A DNA stretch of 64,000 nt from assembly GCF_004803475.1 (NCBI RefSeq), contig NZ_SRKY01000001.1, positions 1,054,001 to 1,118,000 of the forward strand. Reading direction: 5' to 3'. This stretch comes from Aliishimia ponticola (lineage in GTDB: Bacteria > Pseudomonadota > Alphaproteobacteria > Rhodobacterales > Rhodobacteraceae). Below, in pieces: positions 1-7,647 of the stretch. Every line of letters begins with the position of its first letter. Position 1 is the stretch's first letter. A program made the position numbers and the translations under genes. The notes under the pieces are model-generated. The model saw only the letters and a list, made by a program, of their open reading frames with translations, had not been told where the DNA came from and searched no databases.

Positions 1-1187
1 CCGCCCCCGAAGATGCCGCCGCCAAGCAGCAAGTGGCCCAGATCCTCGCGGCGATGATCTATGGCGAGGAAGGGTTTTTCTTCGTCTATGATTACGACGG
101 CAACAATCTGGTCTCGCCCCGGCAGACAGACCGGATCGGGCAGAACTGGATCGACCTGACCGATGCCGAAGGCACGCAGATCGTCCGCGAATATGTCCGG
201 CTGGCGCGGCAAGGGTCCGGCTATGTCACGCATTTGTGGCCCAAACCCTCCACCGGGGAGGACGCGCGCATGATCACGTTCGTTCTGGGCTTTCAGGATT
301 GGCGGTGGGCCGTGGGCACCGGCGTCTTCATCGACGATGTGCTGGGCACGGTCGCCGCCGCCCGCGCCGAGGTCGAGGCGCGCGTGCAGCGCACATCCTT
401 CTACATTGCCGGGATCACGCTGGCCGCGCTTCTGCTGGTCTTTGCCTCGGGCATGTTCATCAATTTCCGCGAACGCCGACTGGCCGATGCCAAGCTGAAG
501 GAACTGACCCAGCGGGTCTTTGACGCGCAAGAGGAAGAGCGCGGGCGCGTGGCGCGGGAACTTCATGACGGGATCAGCCAGATCCTTGTCGGCATCCGCT
601 ATGCGCTGGACACTGCGCGGCGCAAATTGGCGCGGGGCGAGGACGGAGCCTCCGCCAGCCTCGACAAGGGGATGGACGCGCTTGGCAACGCGATCTCCGA
701 AGTGCGCCGGATCAGCCGGGATCTGCGCCCCGGCGTGCTGGATGATCTGGGCCTCGGCCCCGCCATCAAGACACTGGTCGAGGATTTCGCCGCCCGCACC
801 GGCATCACGACGGAGTTCAACACGGTGGTGTTTCGCAACCGCCTCGACCCGGAGGCAAAGATCGCGCTCTACCGGATTGCGCAGGAAGCGCTCACCAATA
901 TCGAACGGCACGCGCAGGCCACCGAGGTCAAGGTCGATCTGCGCGGCCACCGCAAGGGCGCGACGCTGCGGATCAGCGATAACGGTGTGGGCGTATCTTC
1001 GGCGCGGGGCGATGGCTCTGGCCTGCGCAACATGGAAGAGCGCATGTCACAAATCGACGGCACCTTGCGCATCCTGTCGGCACGGGGCAAAGCGGAAGCC
1101 GGCACCGTGATCGAAGCCACCGTGCCGCTGAGCCACCTGCTTCCGCCCGAGCCGACCACAATTCAGGACGCACAGAACCGCGCATGA
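1..1187 (+). CDS. Cache-domain sensor histidine kinase, NarL type (5' partial)
   Basis: Membrane sensor kinase that should phosphorylate the response regulator encoded next to it. The frame is open to the left edge, so the true start and the first transmembrane helix lie outside the window; a GTG at 33 is internal. The visible part begins inside a periplasmic Cache sensor domain (FFFVYDYDGNN, later GFQDWRWAVGTGVFID), then one membrane helix around 400-465, a short coiled linker, a HisKA_3 dimerisation domain with the phospho-accepting His in RELHDG (codon 564-566), and a HATPase domain with the N box (ALTNIERHA) and G box (GDGSGLRNMEER). The kinase stop overlaps the regulator start (ATGA), so the two are translationally coupled. 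The ligand cannot be read from the sequence; Cache domains of this kind often bind small carboxylates. Confidence 0.9.
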   Translation, partial: APEDAAAKQQVAQILAAMIYGEEGFFFVYDYDGNNLVSPRQTDRIGQNWIDLTDAEGTQIVREYVRLARQGSGYVTHLWPKPSTGEDARMITFVLGFQDWRWAVGTGVFIDDVLGTVAAARAEVEARVQRTSFYIAGITLAALLLVFASGMFINFRERRLADAKLKELTQRVFDAQEEERGRVARELHDGISQILVGIRYALDTARRKLARGEDGASASLDKGMDALGNAISEVRRISRDLRPGVLDDLGLGPAIKTLVEDFAARTGITTEFNTVVFRNRLDPEAKIALYRIAQEALTNIERHAQATEVKVDLRGHRKGATLRISDNGVGVSSARGDGSGLRNMEERMSQIDGTLRILSARGKAEAGTVIEATVPLSHLLPPEPTTIQDAQNRA

Positions 1188-1828
1188 CCGACCGTATCCG
1201 CATCCTTGTCGTGGACGATCACCCGATGGTGGCCGAAGGCATTCAATCGATCCTCGAAAGCTATGACGATATAGACGTCGTCGGCACGCTTGGCGACGGG
1301 CAAGCGGTGGTGGACCAGTTGGACAGGCTTTGCCCTGATGTGATCCTGATGGACCTGAACATGCCGGGCATGGGCGGCCTGACCGCGACCGAAGTCGTGC
1401 TGGAACAGCGCCCAGACACGCGCATCCTGATCCTGTCCATGCACGACAGCCCGGAATATGTGTCCTCGGCGCTGACGCATGGCGCGATGGGATATGTGCT
1501 CAAGGACGTGCCCACGGACGAAATCCGCACCGCGATCGATACGGTGATGCGCGGGGAACGCTATTTGTGCACCGGGGCCGAAGGCGCGTTGGAGCCGAAA
1601 TCGGTCTCTGTCTCGCGCAGCCTAACCAACCGGGAACAGACGATCCTGCTGCAACTGGCGCAAGGCCGCTCCAACAAGGAGGTCGCGCTGGCCCTGGATA
1701 TCTCTGTGCGCACGGTCGAAACCCACCGTAAGAACATCAAGCGCAAACTGGGGATTTCCACCACCGCGGGCCTTACGCGCTATGCGATGGAACACGGGGT
1801 TTTGCAGGGCACCGGCGTATCGATCTAA
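1184..1828 (+). CDS. NarL/FixJ-family response regulator, LuxR-type DNA-binding
   Basis: Transcription factor activated by phosphorylation, 214 aa, the normal length for this family. An N-terminal receiver domain has the acidic pair D11/D12, the phospho-acceptor D57 in MDLNMPGMGG and the conserved Lys in YVLKDV. The C-terminal HTH of LuxR type starts at LTNREQTILL and contains the recognition helix SVRTVETHRKNIKRKL. It overlaps the kinase gene by 4 nt, which makes them a cognate pair. Target genes are not identifiable here; the next gene downstream has its own promoter. Confidence 0.93.
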   Translation: MTDRIRILVVDDHPMVAEGIQSILESYDDIDVVGTLGDGQAVVDQLDRLCPDVILMDLNMPGMGGLTATEVVLEQRPDTRILILSMHDSPEYVSSALTHGAMGYVLKDVPTDEIRTAIDTVMRGERYLCTGAEGALEPKSVSVSRSLTNREQTILLQLAQGRSNKEVALALDISVRTVETHRKNIKRKLGISTTAGLTRYAMEHGVLQGTGVSI

Positions 1829-2098
1829 AAGCGCGCGCCGGGGGCCACCTGTAACACGGGGCCCCAAGATCGCCGGAGCGCTGTCCCCTCTTTCGGCGTA
1901 ATACATCCAATCCGGCGCGGCACATGCGCCCAGATACCCGGCCGCATCATGCCCGGCGGTGGACTTGAAGGCGCACGCGCGCCCGAAACCGGGGCAAAAA
2001 CCACGCTGAATTCGCGAAAATGTCCATCCGGCGACAGCAAACGCAAGATAGTTTCAAAATTTACCGGTCTGAGAGTATGTTTTTTGTCGTTTTCGCTG
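1829..2098. other. Intergenic stretch without a supported gene
   Basis: About 270 bases lie between the response regulator and the ilv promoter. On the minus strand a frame is open from about 2060 to a stop at 1825-1827 that overlaps the regulator stop, and its third positions are GC-rich, but it has no credible start codon or ribosome-binding site. A neighbouring minus frame reads APDWMYYAERG and AILGP, which loosely recalls zinc carboxypeptidases. It could be a gene remnant; I do not call a gene. Confidence 0.4.
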
Positions 2099-2127
2099 TT
2101 GACGCCCCGATACGCGGCTCCTAATGT
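2099..2127 (+). promoter_or_regulatory. Sigma-70-type promoter of the ilvIH operon
   Basis: A -35 box TTGACG (2099-2104), a 17-base spacer and a -10 box TAATGT (2122-2127). The start of transcription would fall near 2134, just upstream of the leader peptide ribosome-binding site. The -35 matches five of six consensus bases and the -10 three of six, including the important first, second and last positions. Predicted from sequence only. Confidence 0.6.
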
Positions 2128-2155
2128 CCCGCCACGCTTAAGGAGTCCCTGAACA

Positions 2156-2203
2156 ATGGCTGATCTAGTCGTAATTGTAGGAATAACGCGCATGGGCCGG
2201 TAA
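2156..2203 (+). CDS. ilv leader peptide (15 aa, rich in Leu/Val/Ile)
   Basis: A 15-codon reading frame, MADLVVIVGITRMGR, preceded by AAGGAG at 2140-2145, ten bases before the ATG. Codons 4 to 8 are Leu-Val-Val-Ile-Val and codon 10 is Ile, so six of 15 residues are the end products of the pathway encoded downstream. Together with the hairpins at 2188-2230 and 2229-2257 this is the layout of a transcription attenuator: ribosomes slowed by scarce charged Leu, Val or Ile tRNA would change RNA folding and let polymerase continue into ilvI. The function is inferred from layout; the frame, ribosome-binding site and codons are seen directly. Confidence 0.8.
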   Translation: MADLVVIVGITRMGR

Positions 2204-2230
2204 CGGTTGACCATATCAAGACCCATGCGC
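2188..2230 (+). promoter_or_regulatory. Candidate antiterminator/pause hairpin of the ilv leader
   Basis: The sequence GCGCATGGG at 2188-2196, the last codons of the leader peptide, is perfectly complementary to CCCATGCGC at 2222-2230, giving a 9-bp stem with a 25-base loop. The 3' arm shares bases 2229-2230 with the terminator stem, so the two structures compete, though only by two bases. A ribosome finishing the leader would cover the 5' arm and favour the terminator. Confidence 0.6.
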
Positions 2231-2257
2231 CCCCGACTGCAAACCGGGGGCTTTTTT
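2229..2257 (+). terminator. Intrinsic terminator (attenuator) before ilvI
   Basis: Stem GCCCCCG (2229-2235) with CGGGGGC (2245-2251), a 9-base loop, followed directly by six T (2252-2257). It lies between the leader peptide and the ilvI start, 40 bases upstream of the ATG, so it must be read through for ilvI to be expressed. That position is the hallmark of attenuation, not of the end of the preceding gene. Confidence 0.8.
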
Positions 2258-2297
2258 ATGCGAAAATGACAGTGTCCTGAGATCGGAGAACAGCACA

Positions 2298-4052
2298 ATG
2301 GCACGCCAGATGACCGGAGCGAAAATGGTCGTTCAAGCCCTGATCGATCAGGGTGTGGACACAGTATTCGGATACCCCGGCGGTGCGGTACTACCGATTT
2401 ACGACGAGATTTTTCAGCAGAACAACATCCGCCATATCCTTGTTCGTCACGAACAGGGCGCGGTGCATGCCGCCGAAGGCTATGCGCGTTCGACCGGGAA
2501 ACCGGGCGTGTGCCTTGTGACCTCCGGTCCGGGGGCGACCAACGCGGTAACCGGGCTGACCGACGCGCTGATGGATTCCATCCCGATCGTGGTTCTGACC
2601 GGACAGGTGCCGACCTTCATGATCGGCTCGGATGCGTTTCAGGAAGCCGACACCGTGGGCATCACCCGCCCCTGCACCAAGCATAACTGGCTGGTGAAAG
2701 AGACCGACCGGCTGTCCGCCACCATTCACGAGGCCTTCCATGTGGCGACCGCAGGCCGCCCCGGCCCGGTTCTGATCGACATCCCAAAGGATGTGCAATT
2801 CGCCACTGGCACTTATCAGGGTGCCAAACCCTCGGCCTCGCATTACCAGCCGCAGGTGAAGGGCGATATGGAGGAGATCACGGAACTGGTCGCCGCGATG
2901 GAGACCGCCAAGCGCCCGGTGTTCTACACCGGCGGCGGCGTGATCAATTCCGGCCCGGCAGCAAGCCAATTGCTGCGCGAACTGGTCGAAGCGACCGGCT
3001 TTCCCATCACTTCCACGCTGATGGGGCTTGGCGCCTACCCCGCATCCGGCGACAAATGGTTGGGGATGCTGGGGATGCACGGGCTTTATGAGGCCAACCT
3101 TGCGATGCATGATTGCGATCTGATGATCAATATCGGTGCCCGCTTCGATGACCGGATCACCGGGCGGCTGGATGCGTTCAGCCCGAAATCCATCAAGGCG
3201 CATATCGATATCGACCCGTCCTCGATCAACAAGGTGATCAAGACCGATATCCCGATTGTCGGCGATGTGGCCCATGTGCTGGAAGACATCCTGAAAGTCT
3301 GGAAGTCGCGCGGTCGCAAGACCAACGCCGAGGCCGTGAAGACATGGTGGGGCAAGATCGACGAATGGAAGAAGGTGAATTGCCTCGCCTACACCGGCTC
3401 CAAAACCACCATCAAACCGCAATACGCGCTGCAACGGCTTGAAGCGCTGACGAAGGACCGCAAGGACCGGTTCATCTGCACCGAAGTCGGCCAGCACCAG
3501 ATGTGGGCCGCGCAGTTCCTTGGCTTCGATCAGCCGAACCAATGGATGACCTCTGGCGGACTGGGCACGATGGGCTATGGCTTCCCGGCATCGATTGGCG
3601 TTCAAATGGCGCATCAGGACGCGTTGGTGATCAACGTCGCGGGCGAAGCCTCGTGGCTGATGAACATGCAGGAAATGGGCACGGCAGTGCAGTTCCGCCT
3701 GCCGGTCAAACAGTTCATCCTGAACAACGAACGGCTTGGCATGGTGCGCCAGTGGCAGGAATTGCTGCATGGCGAGCGTTACTCGCACTCCTGGTCCGAA
3801 GCCCTGCCCGATTTCGTGAAACTGGCCGAAGCCTTTGGCGCGAAGGGGATCATCTGCTCTGACCCGGCCGATCTGGATGACGCGATCATGGAGATGATCA
3901 ACCATGACGGCCCGGTGATCTTCGACTGCCTTGTCGAGAAGCACGAGAACTGCTTCCCGATGATCCCGTCGGGCAAAGCGCATAACGAGATGCTGCTGGG
4001 CGAGGCCGACACCCAAGGTGTGATCGACGCCAAAGGCTCGGTCTTGGTGTAA
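2298..4052 (+). CDS. ilvI: Acetolactate synthase, large (catalytic) subunit
   Basis: Catalytic subunit of acetohydroxyacid synthase, the first common step of valine, leucine and isoleucine synthesis: condenses pyruvate with pyruvate or 2-oxobutyrate using thiamine diphosphate, Mg2+ and FAD in the cytoplasm. At 584 aa it is full length. The N-terminal ThDP domain holds the catalytic Glu in RHEQGAVHAAEGYAR, the central FAD-linked domain follows, and the C-terminal ThDP-binding domain has VAGEASWLMN...LNNERLGMVRQW. The usual Asp of the metal-binding GD motif reads Glu here (GEAS). Start: CGGAG at 2284-2288, nine bases before ATG. It is followed 82 bases later by the regulatory subunit ilvH and controlled by the upstream leader. 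Confidence 0.96.
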   Translation: MARQMTGAKMVVQALIDQGVDTVFGYPGGAVLPIYDEIFQQNNIRHILVRHEQGAVHAAEGYARSTGKPGVCLVTSGPGATNAVTGLTDALMDSIPIVVLTGQVPTFMIGSDAFQEADTVGITRPCTKHNWLVKETDRLSATIHEAFHVATAGRPGPVLIDIPKDVQFATGTYQGAKPSASHYQPQVKGDMEEITELVAAMETAKRPVFYTGGGVINSGPAASQLLRELVEATGFPITSTLMGLGAYPASGDKWLGMLGMHGLYEANLAMHDCDLMINIGARFDDRITGRLDAFSPKSIKAHIDIDPSSINKVIKTDIPIVGDVAHVLEDILKVWKSRGRKTNAEAVKTWWGKIDEWKKVNCLAYTGSKTTIKPQYALQRLEALTKDRKDRFICTEVGQHQMWAAQFLGFDQPNQWMTSGGLGTMGYGFPASIGVQMAHQDALVINVAGEASWLMNMQEMGTAVQFRLPVKQFILNNERLGMVRQWQELLHGERYSHSWSEALPDFVKLAEAFGAKGIICSDPADLDDAIMEMINHDGPVIFDCLVEKHENCFPMIPSGKAHNEMLLGEADTQGVIDAKGSVLV

Positions 4053-4057
4053 CGCCG

Positions 4058-4104
4058 CGTTTTCCGGCACGGAAAACGGGCCGGAAACCGTGACGGTTTC
4101 CGGC
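4058..4104 (+). repeat. Two-hairpin intergenic element, copy 1
   Basis: Two perfect hairpins in tandem between ilvI and ilvH: CGTTTTCCG/CGGAAAACG (4058-4066 with 4070-4078, loop GCA) and an 11-bp stem (4080-4090 with 4094-4104, loop TGA). The same two hairpins, in the same order and spacing, occur in reverse orientation at 42981-43026 with paired base changes in the stems. Behaves like a REP/BIME-type extragenic element; within this operon it may affect mRNA processing or the ilvI:ilvH ratio. Confidence 0.75.
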
Positions 4105-4134
4105 GCTAACGGAAAGAACGGAGACGAGAGATCG

Positions 4135-4695
4135 ATGTCTGCCCTGAAAATCAAGAAAGGCTCCACGAGCCATTCCGCCTATAACCTACGTCCCACATTC
4201 AGCGATGTGGAAGAACGCCATACGCTTGCGGTGCTGGTCGAAAACGAACCGGGTGTGCTGGCCCGCGTCATCGGTCTGTTTTCCGGGCGCGGTTACAACA
4301 TCGACAGCCTGACGGTGGCCGAGGTGGATCATACCGGTCATCTGTCGCGCATTACCATCGTCACGCGCGGCACGCCGCAGGTGATCGAACAGATCAAGGC
4401 CCAGCTTGGCCGTATCGTTTCGGTCCATGACGTCCATGACCTGACGGTCGAAGGGCACAGCGTCGAGCGTGAGCTTGCAATCTTCAAGGTTGCGGGATCG
4501 GGTGAAAAGCGGGTCGAAGCCCTGCGCATCGCAGAGATTTTCCGCGCCAATGTCGTGGACAGCACGCTCGAAAGCTTCGTGTTCGAAATCACCGGAGCGC
4601 CGGAAAAGATCGACGCTTTCGCGGAACTGATGCGTCCGCTCGGGTTGGTGGAAGTCGCCCGAACCGGCGTTGCGGCGCTTAGCCGCGGCGTGTAA
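4135..4695 (+). CDS. ilvH: Acetolactate synthase, small (regulatory) subunit
   Basis: Regulatory partner of IlvI, 186 aa. It raises activity of the catalytic subunit and gives feedback inhibition by valine. An N-terminal ACT domain (HTLAVLVENEPGVLARVIGLFSGRGYNIDSL split across residues 22-55) is followed by the C-terminal domain typical of small subunits (AEIFRANVVDSTLESFVFEITG). The ATG at 4135 was chosen because homologues begin with a short basic tail just before the ACT domain; a GGAG lies about 11 bases upstream. An earlier in-frame GTG at 4090 would fall inside the hairpin repeat. Confidence 0.95.
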   Translation: MSALKIKKGSTSHSAYNLRPTFSDVEERHTLAVLVENEPGVLARVIGLFSGRGYNIDSLTVAEVDHTGHLSRITIVTRGTPQVIEQIKAQLGRIVSVHDVHDLTVEGHSVERELAIFKVAGSGEKRVEALRIAEIFRANVVDSTLESFVFEITGAPEKIDAFAELMRPLGLVEVARTGVAALSRGV

Positions 4696-4715
4696 CCGGC
4701 ACCGCCTTTGCGCAA

Positions 4716-5081
4716 TTAATCCCAGCGCGCTCCGCCAACGCGGTGCGCTGCCAACATGATCACGTTGTCAGGGTCTTTGGGCGGCAAAGTTTGCGTCTCT
4801 GACGCCATGCCCACAAATGGCGCGATCACGCCGTCTGACGGTTCCAGCACCACATGCCGATTGCTCAGCACGACGCTTGCCGCGTTGAAGGCAAGGCGCT
4901 TGTCCTGTTCGAATGTCACATCGAATTCAACGAGATCGCCGGGATCGAAAAAGATCTTCTCGATATCCACGGCATCCACCGCGCGTTGGGGATCCTCGTA
5001 ATAGGCCAATCCCCGTTGATCTTCGCACCAAATTACCGCGCGGCGATCAAGCGGGTCACTCCAGAGAATTACACCATACAT
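4716..5081 (-). CDS. Conserved hypothetical protein (121 aa)
   Basis: Small acidic cytoplasmic-looking protein without signal peptide or membrane segment. Notable features are an N-terminal MYGVILWSDPLDRRAVIWCEDQRGLAYYED, a central acidic stretch with a beta-rich pattern (FFDPGDLVEFDVTFEQDKRLAFNA) and a hydrophilic tail. I recognise no named domain. The composition and reading frame are convincing, it converges with ilvH with a 20-base gap, and it is divergent from the XRE regulator, sharing a 264-base upstream region with it. Confidence 0.7.
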   Translation of the reverse strand: MYGVILWSDPLDRRAVIWCEDQRGLAYYEDPQRAVDAVDIEKIFFDPGDLVEFDVTFEQDKRLAFNAASVVLSNRHVVLEPSDGVIAPFVGMASETQTLPPKDPDNVIMLAAHRVGGARWD

Positions 5082-5345
5082 CTGTCGTTCCGATCATCGT
5101 TATTCACCGTTCACGGCCCAGTGCCCCTCCCCGCGCCAAGGGAACTTGCACCTGTTAACCGAATCTACCGTTCGTTGAGTCACTTGGGTACAAACAACCG
5201 AGCAACGCACTCTTGCAATTTGTGTCTAGCTGAATAAGTTCTGACGCAACTCAGCGCCAAGACTGACGCCAAACAGCATCAAACCTTGGCTAATCCAAAC
5301 GAAACGCATGCAAGAATCGGCTGGCAGTGCTACCGATGGGTGAAA

Positions 5346-6143
5346 ATGGCGCATTTGAAAAAGTCCCCTGCCGAACTGCGCAACATGTTCGGCGCGAATT
5401 TGAGAGCGATGGCCCGCGATTATCCGTCGATCTCCGAATTGTCGCGTCAACTCGACATCAACCGGACGCAGTTCAACCGCTATCTTGCGGGGGAAAGTTT
5501 CCCGCGGCCGGACGTGCTTGCCCGGATTTGTGACTTCTTTGACGTCGACGCCCGCGTCCTGCTTGAGCCGGTCAGCAACCTGACGATGAGCCAATCGGTC
5601 CTTGAGGGGCCCGAACTGCGGGAATATTTCGGCACGGGCGCGCATCCGAACGAAGCACAGTTTCCCAGCGGCTTTTACCGCTTCACTCGGCGCAGCTTTT
5701 TCGCGCCCGAGAGTTACGTGATCGGTCTGGTCCGCGTTTGGCGCAACTCGCAAGAGCAATGTTTCGTGCGCGGCTTCGAGGCGCGCGAGGCCATTCGCCA
5801 GCAAGATTTGCCCATGACCCCCGAATATCGGGAATTTCGCGGCCATATCCTGCGGCTCGAAGCGGGGATCGGCTTTGTGATTGCCCGCCGTCAGGCACAA
5901 TCGGCAAGCTATAATTTCCTCGCCCCCGTTCCGTCATTCGAGAACAACTTTTTCGCCGGATATGTCAGCCGCACGGTTCCGGAAAGCGTCGACAGCGAAC
6001 GCATTGTGCGCATGGTATACGAACATCTGGGCACCACGTTCCGCCGCGCGCTTGAAGCGGGCCGAGGTACCGGGCTGGTCACAGAAGAGCAAATCCCGAA
6101 TTTCACGCGCCGCCTTCTCAAGCCGCAAACGCCCTTCCGTTAA
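5346..6143 (+). CDS. XRE-type helix-turn-helix transcriptional regulator
   Basis: Predicted DNA-binding regulator, 265 aa. The N-terminal HTH covers about residues 15-70 (ANLRAMARDYPSISELSRQLDINRTQFNRYLAG split in two turns). The remaining ~190 residues form an all-purpose C-terminal domain rich in aromatic and basic residues that I cannot assign; it may sense a ligand. The ATG at 5346 begins a few residues before the HTH; an in-frame start at 5286 exists and neither has a strong ribosome-binding site. It sits 118 bases upstream of the Rieske oxygenase on the same strand, so it may regulate it, but there is no direct proof. Confidence 0.8.
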   Translation: MAHLKKSPAELRNMFGANLRAMARDYPSISELSRQLDINRTQFNRYLAGESFPRPDVLARICDFFDVDARVLLEPVSNLTMSQSVLEGPELREYFGTGAHPNEAQFPSGFYRFTRRSFFAPESYVIGLVRVWRNSQEQCFVRGFEAREAIRQQDLPMTPEYREFRGHILRLEAGIGFVIARRQAQSASYNFLAPVPSFENNFFAGYVSRTVPESVDSERIVRMVYEHLGTTFRRALEAGRGTGLVTEEQIPNFTRRLLKPQTPFR

Positions 6144-6261
6144 GCGCGTCGCCCTGGCGTCGGCGAAGATGTCGCAAAAAGTGGATGTGGGTCGCCTTGA
6201 TAAAAGTCGCGACTGCGATTTCCGGTTAACTGGGAACAGAGCCCAGAACCGGAGTCTTGCC

Positions 6262-7416
6262 ATGTCCGACACGCTTTCCGCCGTACGCCAGCCGATTGAA
6301 TCCGCACACGGTCTGCCCAACGCACATTACATCGACGCGGCGACCCATGCCGAAGAAAACCGTGCAGTGCTGCTGAACGAATGGTCCGGACTTGCGGTCG
6401 CGGCAGATGTGCCAGAACCAGGCGATGCAGTTCCCATCACATTTCTGGGCATGCCGCTGCTGCTGATCCGCGACAAGTCTGGCGCGGTCCGTGTCTTTCA
6501 GAACACCTGCCGCCATCGCGGCATGATCCTTGTCGAAACGCCGCGCAAGATCGAAGGCGCCATTCGCTGCCCCTATCACAGCTGGTGCTACGCCACCGAT
6601 GGCAAGCTGGTTTCCACGCCGCATGTGGGTGGGCCGGGCCAGAACAAGGCAGAGGGGATCGACCGCGCCCTGCTGGGCCTGATCGAAATTCGCAGCCATG
6701 TCTGGATGGATGTGGTCTGGATCAATGTCTCTGGCACCGCGCCCGCCTTTGAAGAGGTCCATGCCGAATTGCTGGCCCGCTGGGCGGAATTCGACAAGCC
6801 GCTGTATCACGGCGGCGATGACAGCCGGTTCCAACTGGATGTGAACTGCAACTGGAAGCTCGCGGTGGAGAACTACTGCGAAAGCTACCACCTGCCCTGG
6901 GTGCATCCCGGCCTCAACAGCTATTCGCGGCTGGAAGACCACTATCATATTGAAGCACCGGGCGCGTTCTCCGGTCAGGGCACGCTGGTCTATCGGCAAG
7001 TCACCAACGAGGACGGCCACCCCTTTGCCGATTTCGAGGGGCTCAGCGACAAGTGGGACACCGGCGCGGAATATGTTGCGGTCTATCCGAACGTCCTTTT
7101 GGGCGTCCACCGCGACCACACCTTCGCCATCGTGCTGGTCCCGCAGGGGCCGGAGCGCACGGTTGAGAACATCCACCTGTATTACGCCGAACCGAAATCC
7201 GACAGCGGCCTGCGCCAGCGCAACACGCAGCTTTGGAAAACCGTGTTCGAAGAGGACGTCTTCGTGGTCGAAGGGATGCAGCGCGGCCGCCATGCGCCGC
7301 TGTTCGACGGGGGGCGGTTCTCACCCGCGATGGATGGGCCGACACATCTGTTCCATGACTGGGTGGCCGGCCGGATGCAGATATGGCGCGCGCAGCAGGC
7401 GCAGGCCGCCGAATAA
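6262..7416 (+). CDS. Rieske non-heme iron oxygenase, alpha subunit
   Basis: Terminal oxygenase component of a ring-hydroxylating or N-demethylating system, 384 aa. The Rieske [2Fe-2S] ligands are C83, H85, C103 and H106 (CRHRG and CPYHSW). The mononuclear iron site shows H210 and H215 in ENYCESYHLPWVH, with a late Asp in FEEDVFVVEG as the likely carboxylate ligand. GGAG seven bases before the ATG fixes the start. No ferredoxin reductase is adjacent, so an electron donor must come from elsewhere. The closest functional group may be the glycine-betaine/stachydrine demethylase type, judged by single alpha-subunit layout; the substrate is not readable from the sequence. Confidence 0.88.
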   Translation: MSDTLSAVRQPIESAHGLPNAHYIDAATHAEENRAVLLNEWSGLAVAADVPEPGDAVPITFLGMPLLLIRDKSGAVRVFQNTCRHRGMILVETPRKIEGAIRCPYHSWCYATDGKLVSTPHVGGPGQNKAEGIDRALLGLIEIRSHVWMDVVWINVSGTAPAFEEVHAELLARWAEFDKPLYHGGDDSRFQLDVNCNWKLAVENYCESYHLPWVHPGLNSYSRLEDHYHIEAPGAFSGQGTLVYRQVTNEDGHPFADFEGLSDKWDTGAEYVAVYPNVLLGVHRDHTFAIVLVPQGPERTVENIHLYYAEPKSDSGLRQRNTQLWKTVFEEDVFVVEGMQRGRHAPLFDGGRFSPAMDGPTHLFHDWVAGRMQIWRAQQAQAAE

Positions 7417-7428
7417 GCAGGCGGCGCG

Positions 7429-7647
7429 ATGGATCTGAATGATCGCCTTCTCAGCGCCCATGCCAGCGGAGACATCCGCGCGTTGATCACGCTTTATGAA
7501 GAGGCGGCGAACAGCGCGAATGAGGATACGGCGCGGGGCTTTTACCTGACCCATGCCTATGTCTTCGCGCTGGAAGCAGGCGCGCCGGAGGCAGCAACCC
7601 TTCGGGCGCGTCTGGTCGATATGGGGCGAGAGCCTCGGACCGCCTGA
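7429..7647 (+). CDS. Small conserved protein downstream of Rieske oxygenase
   Basis: 72 aa, starting 12 bases after the oxygenase stop and therefore co-transcribed. Sequence is helical with a TPR-like pattern (HASGDIRALITLYEEAAN, then DTARGFYLTHAYVFALEAG). No cofactor motif, signal peptide or membrane segment. Could be an accessory or assembly factor for the oxygenase; function not known to me. Confidence 0.7.
   Translation: MDLNDRLLSAHASGDIRALITLYEEAANSANEDTARGFYLTHAYVFALEAGAPEAATLRARLVDMGREPRTA

Noticed and set aside
2208-2220. FNR-like TTGAC-CAT-ATCAA in the ilv leader
   Set aside because: The half-sites are spaced three bases apart instead of four, and it lies downstream of the promoter inside the leader RNA.
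2391-4166. Long minus-strand open frame (591 codons) opposite ilvI
   Set aside because: Shadow of a GC-rich gene: His/Arg-rich, no domain, and ilvI is certain.
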